64,000 bases of DNA from Hyphomicrobium sp. LHD-15 (GTDB taxonomy: Bacteria > Pseudomonadota > Alphaproteobacteria > Rhizobiales > Hyphomicrobiaceae). This document shows, piece after piece, positions 45,360-54,359 of this stretch. The notes under the pieces are model-generated. The model was not told the DNA's origin, did not search any database, and saw only the letters and a program-made list of their open reading frames with translations. The translations under genes and the position numbers were made by a program. The stretch covers positions 606,501 through 670,500 of the forward strand of contig NZ_JAVIFT010000002.1 in the NCBI RefSeq assembly GCF_031157355.1, in the 5' to 3' direction. The stretch's first letter is position 1; every line of letters begins with the position of its first letter.

Positions 45360-46052
45360 TCAGGCGGCCGATTTCGATGCGCGCGCCTTCTCGGCGGATG
45401 CGCGGATTGCGGCGATGTTGGCGGCGTAGCTTTCCTTGGTGCCGCCCTTGAAGACGGCAGAGCCGGCGACGAGCGCATTGGCGCCGGCCGCCACGACGAG
45501 GCCCGCCGTTTCCGGCGTGACGCCGCCGTCGACCTCGATGTCGATCGGGCGGTTGCCGACCATCTCGCGCACGCGGCGGATCTTCTCGAGCTGAGCGGGA
45601 ATGAAGGCCTGGCCACCGAAGCCGGGGTTGACCGTCATGAGCAGAATGAGATCCACCCGATCGAGCACGTGCTCGATCACGCTCTCATGCGTCGAGGGAT
45701 TGAGCGAGACGCCCGCGCGGCAGCCGAGGGCGCGGATCGCCTGCAGAGAGCGGTCAAGATGGGGGCCTGCTTCCGCGTGCACAGTGATGATCTCGGCGCC
45801 GGCCTTAGCGAACGCTTCGAGATAGGGATCGGCCGGCGCGATCATCAGATGGCAATCGAAGGTTTTCTTGGAGCTTCCGCGGATGGCGTTGATCACCGGC
45901 GGCCCGAAGGTGATGTTGGGAACGAAATGTCCGTCCATCACATCCAAGTGGATCCAGTCCGCACCCGCAGCGTCAACGGCGGCGACTTCAGCGCCGAGCC
46001 GCGAGAAATCCGCCGACAGGATCGAGGGGGCGATGATGAGTGGCCGCGGCAT
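45360..46052 (-). CDS. rpe: ribulose-phosphate 3-epimerase
   Basis: A 230-residue TIM-barrel enzyme interconverting ribulose 5-phosphate and xylulose 5-phosphate in the pentose phosphate and Calvin pathways. Motifs: [13 protein letters not shown], the metal-binding [33 protein letters not shown] and the catalytic Asp in [11 protein letters not shown] long in-frame extension upstream is not homologous in character, so the start [10 protein letters not shown] is taken. It lies upstream of cfa. Phosphoribulokinase and fructose-bisphosphatase are encoded 11 kb further on, so rpe could feed either pathway. Confidence 0.95.
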   Translation of the reverse strand: MPRPLIIAPSILSADFSRLGAEVAAVDAAGADWIHLDVMDGHFVPNITFGPPVINAIRGSSKKTFDCHLMIAPADPYLEAFAKAGAEIITVHAEAGPHLDRSLQAIRALGCRAGVSLNPSTHESVIEHVLDRVDLILLMTVNPGFGGQAFIPAQLEKIRRVREMVGNRPIDIEVDGGVTPETAGLVVAAGANALVAGSAVFKGGTKESYAANIAAIRASAEKARASKSAA

Positions 46053-46290
46053 CGGGTGTCCGTGCTCCCGTTCGAGGATCGGTCTCTCGTGAGAGACTCC
46101 TGGCCCTTGCCCTACACGCGGGCCTGCCGCTCGACAAGGGCGGACGGCGACGTTTTTGTTGAGACCCCGGTTCCCACGCTTTCTATCAGCAGGCGGGCGC
46201 TTTGTCAGACATGGTGAATATACTACTTGTGCCTCGTCAGGCCATCGCTTTCCCGGAAAACAGACTGCTGACAACAGGTTGCCTCGAAAT

Positions 46291-48012
46291 TCAGCGTGTG
46301 CGGCGTGTGGCGCACGATTGGGCAATGGCGGGTATGTCCGGAAGGGGGCGACGGGCCTCTACGACGGTGATCAAACCGTCGGTGCGGTATTTCTTGACCA
46401 GGAGGACATTCGCCACGTCCGGCCAAAGATCCGACCGCGGCTGTGCGTTATCCCTCTCCCGTACGATGGCGAGGCCATCCGGGTGCGCCAGTATCCAGCA
46501 CGCCAACTGCGGTGGCGGAACATATTCCGGTGGCCGGGTGAGGCGCGCGAGGAAGCCGAACTCGCCACGCGATTCCTGCGTCATCGCAATCGGCCGATCC
46601 CGCGACTGGGCAATGATATCCGCGACGGGCGCGAGATCAAAAAGTTGGGTGAGGGGCGCGCGGGACTGGGTCGCAAGGCTGGTCAGGACGACGAGGTTTG
46701 CGAGCACGAGGCCGATCAACGAGCGGCGCAGGGAAGGTCCAACGATTGCGATCGCGGCCAAAGCCAATGCCCCGGCTAGCAGCAGTGGCGGAAAGCTCAG
46801 AGACAAAGAGATCGCCGTCACCATCGTGTCGTCCGAGATCCCCCTCAATCCGGTGACGGAAAGAATGGAGAGTGCGATCAGAATAAATCCGGCAAAAGCG
46901 AGAGGCGCAATGCGATCGGACTTGCGGAGTTCGATACGTTCGAGCCCGAGCGCGGCCAGGAGTGCGACGGCGGGGAGCAGCGGGATCAGATAGTGAAGCT
47001 GCTTGCCGCTGACGAGGCTGAGGCCAATGAAGGCGGGCGCTGCCCAGGCCAGAAGGAAGTTCCTGGCGGGGCTTGCCTCGCCCAAGACATTGCGAAGACT
47101 GCTCAGGGCGGGACGCCAGAGCAGGATTGGCGTCAGGAGCATCAGGATGATCGGTAGATAGAACCAGATCGGGCGCGCATGCGCGAATGAGGAGGTGATG
47201 CGTCCGGCAGACTGCTTCCAGAACAGCATTTCCGCAAACTCCGGTCCGCCGAGGTAGGCGGCGCGGAGGGCCCAAGCCAATGCGATCGCCACGCCGAAGC
47301 TGACGGAGAGCGCGATGCGCCAAGTCCAGCCCCGCTTTTGCGTGGCATCGATCCACACCGGGCCGAGTAATGCAGCAGGCAGCGTGAACAACAGAGCGAC
47401 CGGACCTTTTGCGAGCAAACCCAGGCCGACGCAAATCGCATACCCTACGAACGCGCGACGCGAGCCGGTGCGCCCGGCAATCCAGAGTGCGAGCATCGCT
47501 CCGGTCACGGTCGCGGTCAGCAGCATGTCGAACATGATCGAGAAGCCGAGCGCGACGAACAACGGCAGAGCGAGCAGCATTAGAGCGCTGGCCGCTGGCC
47601 CCGCGGCCGAGCGGGGGAGGAGCCGCTTTTCGAGCATGTGGGTTAGTACCAGAACGGCTGCCATCGACAGCGCGCCGATCAAGCGGGCGGGCCAGACCGC
47701 GAGACCGAAGATGGACCAGCTTGTATTGATCAGCCAGAACAACAGCGGCGGTTTGTGGGAATAGGGCTCGAAGTTGAGGGTCGGAAGGCTCCAGTTTCCC
47801 GTCGCGCGCATTTCCCACGCGACCGTAAGGTATCGGGTTTCGTCGATCGGCACGGCAGGGAGCAACGCAACGGCGACGCAGAGCGCCGCGAACAGGATAA
47901 CGACGGCTGCGCATGTCGCGCGCGCTAGGACGGCCGGATCGCGTGCGAGCAAGGGACGGCTCAAGGGATCAGCCTGTCGCGGCGACTGTCGGTTGGGACT
48001 GCCGCCCGGCAC
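46291..48012 (-). CDS. ArnT-like glycosyltransferase (GT39/GT83 family)
   Basis: A 573-residue polytopic membrane glycosyltransferase of the ArnT / dolichyl-phosphate mannosyltransferase family. The first loop has the conserved [12 protein letters not shown] (acidic DE/RY motif), followed by [14 protein letters not shown], and at least ten membrane helices. A periplasmic C-terminal domain of about 100 residues follows the last helices. It would transfer a sugar from an undecaprenyl carrier to lipid A or another periplasmic acceptor. The GTG start overlaps the upstream LABN gene by 44 bases; a TTG just behind that gene's stop is another possible start. It is the last gene of a five-gene unit with GT2, LABN and the two-component genes. 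Confidence 0.85.
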   Translation of the reverse strand: MPGGSPNRQSPRQADPLSRPLLARDPAVLARATCAAVVILFAALCVAVALLPAVPIDETRYLTVAWEMRATGNWSLPTLNFEPYSHKPPLLFWLINTSWSIFGLAVWPARLIGALSMAAVLVLTHMLEKRLLPRSAAGPAASALMLLALPLFVALGFSIMFDMLLTATVTGAMLALWIAGRTGSRRAFVGYAICVGLGLLAKGPVALLFTLPAALLGPVWIDATQKRGWTWRIALSVSFGVAIALAWALRAAYLGGPEFAEMLFWKQSAGRITSSFAHARPIWFYLPIILMLLTPILLWRPALSSLRNVLGEASPARNFLLAWAAPAFIGLSLVSGKQLHYLIPLLPAVALLAALGLERIELRKSDRIAPLAFAGFILIALSILSVTGLRGISDDTMVTAISLSLSFPPLLLAGALALAAIAIVGPSLRRSLIGLVLANLVVLTSLATQSRAPLTQLFDLAPVADIIAQSRDRPIAMTQESRGEFGFLARLTRPPEYVPPPQLACWILAHPDGLAIVRERDNAQPRSDLWPDVANVLLVKKYRTDGLITVVEARRPLPDIPAIAQSCATRRTR

Positions 48013-48268
48013 CGGAAACGAAATAGAGATTGCGGCTATAGATGCCTATTCCGGAAGCTTGGCCGAGGATGAAGATCGGATCGGCGCGCCACACCGCGTA
48101 GGCCAAGAGAACCAATCCACCGGCGAGGCTGAAATACCAGAACGCCGGCGGGATCACGGATTGGCGCTTTCGCTCCGATGCAAGCCATTGCACGAAGAAG
48201 CGCATGAAGAACAGGCTCTGGCCGACAAGACCGATGCAGAGCCAGATGGTTTCGGACGATGGTTTCAT
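47969..48268 (-). CDS. lipid A biosynthesis N-terminal domain (LABN) protein
   Basis: A 99-residue small membrane protein with three helices and the PF07578 (LABN) pattern: CIGLVGQSLFFMRFFVQWLA, SVIPPAFWYFSLAGGLVLL and IFILGQASGIGIYSRNLYF. These small proteins are related in topology to EmrE-like units and resemble the undecaprenyl-phosphate-sugar flippase components encoded beside GT2/ArnT enzymes; the role here is inferred. Its ATG overlaps the stop of the GT2 gene by four bases, and GGAGG precedes it, so they are translationally coupled. Confidence 0.85.
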   Translation of the reverse strand: MKPSSETIWLCIGLVGQSLFFMRFFVQWLASERKRQSVIPPAFWYFSLAGGLVLLAYAVWRADPIFILGQASGIGIYSRNLYFVSGAGRQSQPTVAATG

Positions 48269-48993
48269 AGCACGTCCTCCAGCTCCACATTGGCGATCTG
48301 TCTCCTGATCAGCCATTGCACGCCGATCAGATCGTGAATTCCGACCCACAGACGGTCCCACAGACCATACTTCGAACGCCCCGCCTTGCGGGGTCTGTGG
48401 CTGACCTCGACCAGCGCGACGGCGACGCCGGATGCCTTCATCATCGCTGGGATAAAGCGATGGATGTGATCGAAGAACGGGAGCGCGAGGAAGTCTTCGC
48501 GGCGGAACAGCTTCAGGCTGCAGCCGGTGTCGCGGACATTGTCGTTCAGGATGCTGGCGCGCACGCCGTTAGCAATGCGCGAGGAGAGGCGACGGACGAA
48601 ACTGTCTTCACGCCTGGCGCGCTGACCGGCGACGAGAAGTCGGGGATAGCGTGCCTGACGGGCGCTGTAGGTTGCGAACAGCTTGCCGAAATCGGCGGGA
48701 TCGTTCTGTCCGTCAGCGTCGAGCGTGACGATGAGGTCTTGAGAGGCGGCTTGGATGCCCGTGAGAAGCGCTCGGCTCTGGCCGAGGCGGCGGACATGGC
48801 GAATGATGCGTAAGGTCGAGTTGACGCCCTTCCATTCGGCGATGGCGCGCGCAGCTGTGGCGTCGGAGCTGCCATCGTCGACGAGGATGATCTCACGCAC
48901 GGGAAGCTGATCGAGCGCGTTGCGGATTTCGCGCAAAAGAGCGCCGATGCTCTCTTCCTCGTTGTAGGCGGGCAAAACGACGGTCGCGTACAT
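48265..48993 (-). CDS. ArnC-like GT2 glycosyltransferase (undecaprenyl-phosphate sugar synthase type)
   Basis: A 242-residue GT-A glycosyltransferase of the dolichol-phosphate mannosyltransferase family. The nucleotide-binding start is VVLPAYNEEESIG, the metal site TLDADGQNDP and the acceptor region DTGCSLKLFRRED. No C-terminal membrane helices are seen, unlike E. coli ArnC. It would charge undecaprenyl phosphate with a sugar that the LABN protein and the ArnT-like enzyme then use. The stop overlaps the LABN start. It is 109 bases downstream of the histidine kinase gene. Confidence 0.85.
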   Translation of the reverse strand: MYATVVLPAYNEEESIGALLREIRNALDQLPVREIILVDDGSSDATAARAIAEWKGVNSTLRIIRHVRRLGQSRALLTGIQAASQDLIVTLDADGQNDPADFGKLFATYSARQARYPRLLVAGQRARREDSFVRRLSSRIANGVRASILNDNVRDTGCSLKLFRREDFLALPFFDHIHRFIPAMMKASGVAVALVEVSHRPRKAGRSKYGLWDRLWVGIHDLIGVQWLIRRQIANVELEDVL

Positions 48994-49102
48994 GTCTTCC
49001 CCCCGGACAGGCTTTTGCCTAATCGGGTTATCGAGTGTGAAGCTGAAAACAACCTGACAACGCGGACGCGCCGGTCTGTTCGCGTTGGAAAACCAGAAGC
49101 GC

Positions 49103-50449
49103 TCAGATTGCGCCTGGAAATGTCAGAGAAATCTCAAAGCCGTCGTCACGGTTCTCGGCCGGAGACCGCAGCGTCACGGTACCGCCGGCCTGCCGCATGA
49201 TGGTGTCGATGATGGCGAGCCCAAGGCCACTGCCGGGCCCGTTCGGAAGAGCGCCGCGGCGAAAGCGGCCTTTGAGATCGGCGAGCATATCGGGCGCGAT
49301 TGCGGGACAGGCGTTGACGACCTTGACCGTACAATTGCTCGCAATGTGCACTTCTATGAGTTCGGTTGCTGCTCCGTGGTTAACAGCGTTTTCGATGGCG
49401 TTGCGCAAAACAATCGCGAGCGCGTCCTGATCCATGGCCACCCAGCAGCTTTCGTCGCTTGCCGTTTCCAACCTCAGGCGTGGGCCGACATCCGAACGCC
49501 GCCGGTAGTCTTCGACCAGCAGAGTCGCGATGGCGAACAGATCGCTGCGATCGCGAGATTGACCGAGGCCAGCTTCGGCGCGCGACATTTGCAGCAGCTT
49601 CTCGATGCGGCGCCCAAGCTGGCCCAGCTGTGAAGCGATGTTGTCGGCGCGGGCCTGCTCGGGTGTGCCGAGGAGATTGTCGGCGAGAACCTGGATCTGC
49701 GCGCGCGCCGACGCGATGGGATTTCGCAATTCATGCGCCGCGTTGGCAGCAAAGGCCCGTTCGTTGTCGAGTGCGGCCTTGAGCCGGCTCATCAGCGTGT
49801 TGATGGCATCGGCGACAGGAGACAGCTCACCCGGCAACCCGGTTCCGTCGATCGGTTCCAGATAATCTCCGCCGCGCGTTTCGAGCTCGTGCGATACGCT
49901 GTTGATCGGGTCGGTCGCACGGCCGACCGTGCGCCAGATCGCGAAGGCGGCGATCGGCAGGAGGGCCAAAAGGGGTGAGGCGAGCGCGAGCCAAAGCCCG
50001 AACGCGGTTTCACGGCGCTCGTGCAACTCCTGTGCGACCTCGATCCACTTGCTCTCGGTGGGCAAGAAGCGTGCGTAGTAGCGAAAATTTCCGCGATTAT
50101 CGAAGCCGTTCCGCGTGGGTGGGGGTAGTTGGTCTTTCGGCGCGCCGGTGGAGGCGACGAGGATCGTGCCGTCCTTGTCGCGCAGCAGGAAATGCATGTG
50201 CCCCCTGCTGAATGACAGGGATTGCTTGGCGTCGCCGAAAATGGCGGCCTCGCTGGATCTGCCGATCCGGTACTCGTGAAGTGCGATGGGAACGACCTGC
50301 CCGGTTGTTTCCCTCAACGCGCTGTCGAAGACTTCGTCGACCTCGTGGCGGACGACGAGGCCGGCGATGACGACGCCCGCAATCCAGAATATGGCGACGA
50401 AAGCGATGAGCGACTTGAGCAGGCGTCGCTTGATGGTCCATTGGGCCAT
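49103..50449 (-). CDS. QseC/PmrB-type sensor histidine kinase
   Basis: A 448-residue inner-membrane kinase. Two membrane helices (about residues 12-34 and 150-172) flank a periplasmic sensor of about 115 residues (EYRIGRSSEAAIF and onwards). A HAMP-like linker leads to the H-box AAHELRNPIA, the N-box NAIENAVNHG and the G boxes with GPGSGLGLAIIDTI. The phosphoacceptor His is followed by LRNP instead of LRTP. It lies three bases downstream of the response regulator. Because its operon ends in lipid A-type sugar transfer genes, it may sense envelope stress such as cationic peptides or low divalent metal, as PmrB and QseC do. Confidence 0.9.
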   Translation of the reverse strand: MAQWTIKRRLLKSLIAFVAIFWIAGVVIAGLVVRHEVDEVFDSALRETTGQVVPIALHEYRIGRSSEAAIFGDAKQSLSFSRGHMHFLLRDKDGTILVASTGAPKDQLPPPTRNGFDNRGNFRYYARFLPTESKWIEVAQELHERRETAFGLWLALASPLLALLPIAAFAIWRTVGRATDPINSVSHELETRGGDYLEPIDGTGLPGELSPVADAINTLMSRLKAALDNERAFAANAAHELRNPIASARAQIQVLADNLLGTPEQARADNIASQLGQLGRRIEKLLQMSRAEAGLGQSRDRSDLFAIATLLVEDYRRRSDVGPRLRLETASDESCWVAMDQDALAIVLRNAIENAVNHGAATELIEVHIASNCTVKVVNACPAIAPDMLADLKGRFRRGALPNGPGSGLGLAIIDTIMRQAGGTVTLRSPAENRDDGFEISLTFPGAI

Positions 50450-50452
50450 GAT

Positions 50453-51106
50453 CTAGCGATCCATCCGGTAGCCCAATCCGCGAAGGGTGCGGATCACGTC
50501 GCTGCCGAGCTTCTTTCTCAGGCGGCTGACGTAAACTTCGACTGCGTTGCTTTCGATGTCTGAGCCGAAATCGTAAAGCGCTTCTTCGAGCTTGGCCTTG
50601 GAGACGATGGTGTCGAGGCGATGGACGAAGCACTCGAGCAAGGCCCACTCGCGCGCGGTGAGAGTGACTTCCTCGCCGTCGCGCCAGACCTGGCGGGTGG
50701 TCTGGTCGATCTCGAGCCCGCGGATGGTCTGGCGGGGGTTCGGCATGGCGGTTGCGCGCCGCTGCACGGCCTGGATGCGGGCGGACAATTCGTCGAGGTC
50801 GAAGGGCTTCACGATGTAGTCGTCGGCACCGGCATTGAGGCCGTCGATGCGATCGCGAACCTGGTCGCGTGCGGTGATGACGATGACGGGGAGCGATTGC
50901 CCTAGCTTGCGGACCGCGCGCAGGAGGTCGAGGCCATGGCCGTCCGGCAGGTTGAGATCGAGAAGCAGAAGATCGTAGGCGACCGTGCGCATGGCTTCAG
51001 CGCCGTCATCCAGCGATTCCAGCCAGTCGACCGCATGTTGCCGCTTCAGATGGGTGGCCACCGCTTCGCCCAGCAGCGGCTCGTCTTCGATCAGGAGAAT
51101 TCTCAT
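50453..51106 (-). CDS. OmpR/PhoB-family response regulator (QseB/PmrA type)
   Basis: A 217-residue two-domain regulator. The receiver has the acidic triad ILLIEDEPLLGEAV, the phosphoacceptor Asp in LLLLDLNLPDGHGLDLL and the Lys in YIVKPFDL. The winged-helix output begins near residue 125 and contains VTLTAREWALLECF, SDIESNAVEVYVSRLRKKLG and the ending IRTLRGLGYRMD. The start MRILLIEDE was selected over an upstream in-frame codon. First gene of the unit that continues into the kinase and the three lipid A-type genes; it likely controls them. Confidence 0.9.
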   Translation of the reverse strand: MRILLIEDEPLLGEAVATHLKRQHAVDWLESLDDGAEAMRTVAYDLLLLDLNLPDGHGLDLLRAVRKLGQSLPVIVITARDQVRDRIDGLNAGADDYIVKPFDLDELSARIQAVQRRATAMPNPRQTIRGLEIDQTTRQVWRDGEEVTLTAREWALLECFVHRLDTIVSKAKLEEALYDFGSDIESNAVEVYVSRLRKKLGSDVIRTLRGLGYRMDR

Positions 51107-51289
51107 CCGGAAAGCCGGTTGGAGGATTTTGGTCGCCGGGGACCTATTCAGCCCAAGCTTACAACCAGCTGAATGATCCTCCGATAGGGCCAAAAGGGGG
51201 CAAGTCGGGTCTCCCGGGGAATTTGCAAGTCTGACAGGGCCGCTGATGCCCGGGCGGGCGATCCGCTCGATCGCCCGCCCGCGCTTTTG

Positions 51290-52252
51290 TCAGGCCGTCA
51301 TGTGTTGGGGCGTGCGCCGGGCCTGGTCTGGCGTGGCCGCCTCCGGCGCCTTGACTCTCGGCGCCTCGCGCGGAACGCGAATGTTCCACCACTGCCACTG
51401 CTCGGGATGCTCGCGAATCCAGGCCTCAAACTGGCTGAAGATCATCTGCGTTGCGTGGCAGGCGTCCTCGCGCTTGTCATCGCTGGTTGGGAGATCGAGC
51501 TTCCTGGCGTCGATCCGGAAGCGGCTCTCCGTTCCGATGCGTATGGTTCGTGCCACCCAGACTTGCGCATTGGTGTGACGCGCGATGAGGGCGGGGACAT
51601 GGGTGACGCGAATGTCCTGGCCGAGGAAATCGACGGGAATACCGCGCCGGTCGACATGGTCCGCGACAAAGCCAAGCCAGCCTCCGTTGCGCACGAAATC
51701 GATCATCACCTTCGCGGCGCGCGGCCCTTCTTCGGGGCCTTTCGCAAACAGGCCGCCGCTGAACAGCGCCGATCTGCGGGTCCGAACCAGGCGATCGATA
51801 AGGGGGTTCGAGAGGGGGCGATAGACCCCAGCCGGATCGCCACCCAGCTTCTTCACCGGCCAGATCGCAAGCTCCCAGTTTCCGGCGTGCAAGGTCACGC
51901 CGACCTGCGGCTCACGGTTTCTCACCGCGGTTTCGAGTTCTTCCGTGCCCGTAATTGCAACGCGTGCAGGATCGGCAAGGATACGATCGAGCAGGATCAA
52001 CTCGGCGGCGACCCGCCCCATGTTGTCCCACATCGCAAGAGCAATACGCGCACGTTCGGTGGCGCTCTTGTGGGGGAATGCGATCGCAAGGTTTCTCAGG
52101 CTCTGCTGGTGTCTTCTGGTGCGTGGTCCGATCTTGCGGCCGAGCCAGGCGAATGCATGGGCGGAAGCGTCGATGCCCGCCATCCGCATGACCCCGATGG
52201 CTAGTCTCGACAGGGCATATTCGACCCAATGCCTTAGGGTTTTGAGTGGCAC
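51290..52252 (-). CDS. LpxL/HtrB-type lysophospholipid (lipid A) acyltransferase
   Basis: A 320-residue membrane-associated acyltransferase. The catalytic HX4(D/E) block is LHAGNWELAI (about residue 122), followed by GVYRPLSNPLIDRLVRTRR and FVADHVDRRGIPVDFLGQD, the typical conserved regions of LpxL/LpxM. An N-terminal hydrophobic helix anchors it at the inner membrane. It would add a secondary acyl chain to lipid A, or acylate a related lipid. The C-terminal tail of about 30 residues is Pro/Ala-rich. It is 183 bases upstream of the response regulator gene on the same strand, so it may belong to the same envelope-modification group. Confidence 0.85.
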   Translation of the reverse strand: MPLKTLRHWVEYALSRLAIGVMRMAGIDASAHAFAWLGRKIGPRTRRHQQSLRNLAIAFPHKSATERARIALAMWDNMGRVAAELILLDRILADPARVAITGTEELETAVRNREPQVGVTLHAGNWELAIWPVKKLGGDPAGVYRPLSNPLIDRLVRTRRSALFSGGLFAKGPEEGPRAAKVMIDFVRNGGWLGFVADHVDRRGIPVDFLGQDIRVTHVPALIARHTNAQVWVARTIRIGTESRFRIDARKLDLPTSDDKREDACHATQMIFSQFEAWIREHPEQWQWWNIRVPREAPRVKAPEAATPDQARRTPQHMTA

Positions 52253-52384
52253 GTCACATCCTTTCGCGACCTGATGAGGTCTGCGTCACGTTTGATGGTC
52301 TCCTCCCGGTTCGACGCGCACGTCGGCATGCGCTCACTGCCCCCAGAAAAGGGGCAAGCGTAACGGCGAGAGGAACTGAACTGA

Positions 52385-52738
52385 CTAGGCGCTCAGGGTG
52401 CGAGAGGGCGGCGCGCGCGGTGCGCACGAGTGAAGAAACACGACAGGTTTCAATAAAGCCCGCCGCGGCGGGGCTATCGTGATCGCGAGTGATGCGCTGT
52501 GATGGTGCTGTGGCGCGGCTGCGCCAAGGTCGAGAGCTGCTTTGCCACCGCCACTCCGGGCGCTGACGCAGGGCTGGCGTTCGACGTCTTCAGTATCCTG
52601 GCCCTGATGGGCGGGCGCTGGTTTGAAAACCTTGGCGGCTTGCGCAACGTGTTGGGCCAGCGCCATGCGCTCCGCGCCGGAAACCGCCGCGGATGACACG
52701 AGGACTGCTAAGATCAAGGCGAGCAACGCTCGCAACAT
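52385..52738 (-). CDS. hypothetical secreted protein, His/Pro-rich
   Basis: A 117-residue open frame with a strong signal-peptide start (MLRALLALILAVLVSSAAVS, cut near SGA). The mature part includes QHHHSA and a Pro/Arg-rich tail with two cysteines. No domain is recognised and the second half resembles an antisense reading frame. I give it moderate weight only because of the signal peptide. Confidence 0.35.
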   Translation of the reverse strand: MLRALLALILAVLVSSAAVSGAERMALAQHVAQAAKVFKPAPAHQGQDTEDVERQPCVSARSGGGKAALDLGAAAPQHHHSASLAITIAPPRRALLKPVVFLHSCAPRAPPSRTLSA

Positions 52739-52924
52739 CGGCCTGATCCTTCGAAGCTGGCGTCGCGGAGATCTTAGCAACAATCCAGCGAGTCCAACGA
52801 GCAAAAGGACAGATGTTTCCACAGTGGACTGAAAGAGCGCGGCGATATGATCGCTGTTCGGCTTTCCGTTCTCCGGCGAGCGAGTACTCGGGCGCGAGGG
52901 AGGCCTGTCTTGCCAGCAGGCGTG

Positions 52925-53581
52925 TTAGTGCGCGTAGCCGGGCAGACGCGCTGCCATCCGCGACTTGCACAGCTTCAGTGCTTGCCTCACGGCTTCCTTC
53001 GGATCGCGGCGGATCGTCGACTGCGCGATGTGATCGCGGAAGAAGTTTGCCCAGCGGAATTCGGCATAGGGCTCAGAAACTTTGTGAAAGCCTTCCGCCT
53101 CGCGCACCTCCCAGGCGAGATCGCGATAGGGATCGTGTCGCAGCGCGTGGAGAGAGGGCGGCAGCAACGCGGGTTGGATGCGCCGGCCGAATTCGTCGTA
53201 CAGATAAAGGCGGCCAGCGTCTTCCATGCGCCGCCAGAACGCCGCGCGCGAGAGGCTGGAAATATCCTCGATGACGCGGACATAGGCGGTCTCGACTTCG
53301 GCCAGACACAAGGCCATTCCGAAATGGTGGTGGTCGACGATGAAGAAGTCGCCGCCGGGACCGCAAACTGCCGGGATCGGCCGATTGAGAAGCAGCTTCT
53401 CGAACTTTCGGCGTTTGCCGACGCGCCGCTCGACCTTGCGCATCTTACGCGTTACCGAGCGCATGCCGACGGTCATTTGGGTCGGCCGCAGGGAAGCCAG
53501 GGGAGCTTCGATAAGGATGGCATTGCGACTGCTGCGATGAGATCCACGATCATCTCGCGCTTCCGCATCGCGCATGTGCAT
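52925..53581 (-). CDS. ParB-like nuclease domain (ParBc_2, PF08857) protein
   Basis: A 218-residue soluble protein. It matches the ParBc_2 pattern: the opening APLASLRPTQMTVGMRSV, a basic helix KMRKVERRVGKRRKFEKLL and the catalytic-like DHHHFGMAL. It differs from chromosomal ParB in lacking an HTH and a dimerisation domain. ParBc_2 proteins occur across proteobacteria; nuclease or CTP-dependent activity is not established. The first 20 residues are probably a disordered extension. It is encoded on the same strand as the DUF6894 gene 150 bases upstream. Confidence 0.75.
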   Translation of the reverse strand: MHMRDAEARDDRGSHRSSRNAILIEAPLASLRPTQMTVGMRSVTRKMRKVERRVGKRRKFEKLLLNRPIPAVCGPGGDFFIVDHHHFGMALCLAEVETAYVRVIEDISSLSRAAFWRRMEDAGRLYLYDEFGRRIQPALLPPSLHALRHDPYRDLAWEVREAEGFHKVSEPYAEFRWANFFRDHIAQSTIRRDPKEAVRQALKLCKSRMAARLPGYAH

Positions 53582-53728
53582 CCCCCGTCTCGCGCCGATT
53601 GTTGTGGCAACTCCCTAAAAACTAGCGAGACTTTGGTAAACGCGAGGTAAATTTTGCGGTGATGTCCAGGGCTGAGCAGAGCAGGGGTGCGTGTCTCGGT
53701 CGTTCCGCTCGGGTTACCTGCGGATCGG

Positions 53729-53947
53729 CTATTCGGACTCCACGGTGGCGGCAATCGGTACCCGCAAGACTTCCGTGTTGTTCGTGCCGACAACCAACAA
53801 CGACCAGCCTTTCCATTTTTCGAGCTTGCTAAGCTCACGCGCTGCTGCGGTGGCGTGATCTTTCATGCTTTTGGCATCCGGAAATTCTTGGCCCATGTGA
53901 TCCAGGTGGACACTGGTCGCGTGTTCCAAATGAAAATAGTAGCGCAT
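53729..53947 (-). CDS. DUF6894 family small protein
   Basis: A 72-residue protein beginning MRYYFHLEHATSVHLDHMGQ, the typical start of DUF6894 proteins, which are abundant in Hyphomicrobiales, often in many paralogues. The acidic middle and a C-terminal strand LLVVGTNNTEVLRVPIAA complete a small alpha/beta fold. The function is unknown. The start ATG follows GAGATAG. Confidence 0.7.
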   Translation of the reverse strand: MRYYFHLEHATSVHLDHMGQEFPDAKSMKDHATAAARELSKLEKWKGWSLLVVGTNNTEVLRVPIAATVESE

Positions 53948-54359
53948 GATCTATCTCGATCTTGGTTGTTGTGTTGATGATCCCAACGGCAGCGCTCGCC
54001 CTCACTTGCACGGAAATTTGCAAGGTGATGTTCAATGCGCGGACGCTGGGGAAACTCGGCCCTTCGGGACGGCGCTCAAGGACGCGATTTCGCGTCCGGC
54101 GCTTTTGGATGCGTTTGCATCCGGAGGTCGTGCTTTGCCGGAAACTCGCCGACTGCGAAAGTTTGCGGAAAGTAGGCCAACTGATCGTAAGCCGGGTAGT
54201 ATGACACCGTTAAATACCGTTACATCCGTCGTTACGTCGCGATGGGCGGTTCGATAAAATCTCTATACGTCAATAGCTTGTCCGGCCTGCTCCTATCGGG
54301 TGGCCGGCACAGTGTATTTTGCCCGTGGTGGGTTGGGTTTCGATCGGATCAAAGGGGAA
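53948..54359. other. intergenic region upstream of the TolB/TPR gene
   Basis: A 412-base gap. A plus-strand frame from 53962 (about 80 codons) starts with a signal-like stretch (VVVLMIPTAALALTCTEI) but turns into Arg-rich sequence and was not accepted. Near the right end, at 54206-54235, ACCGTTAAAT and ACCGTTACAT are followed by CCGTCGTTAC, a 10-base-period repeat that could bind a regulator. Confidence 0.4.

Noticed and set aside
53946-54257. Two overlapping plus-strand frames before the TolB/TPR gene
   Set aside because: One has a signal-like start but becomes Arg-rich; neither has a ribosome site or a familiar motif.
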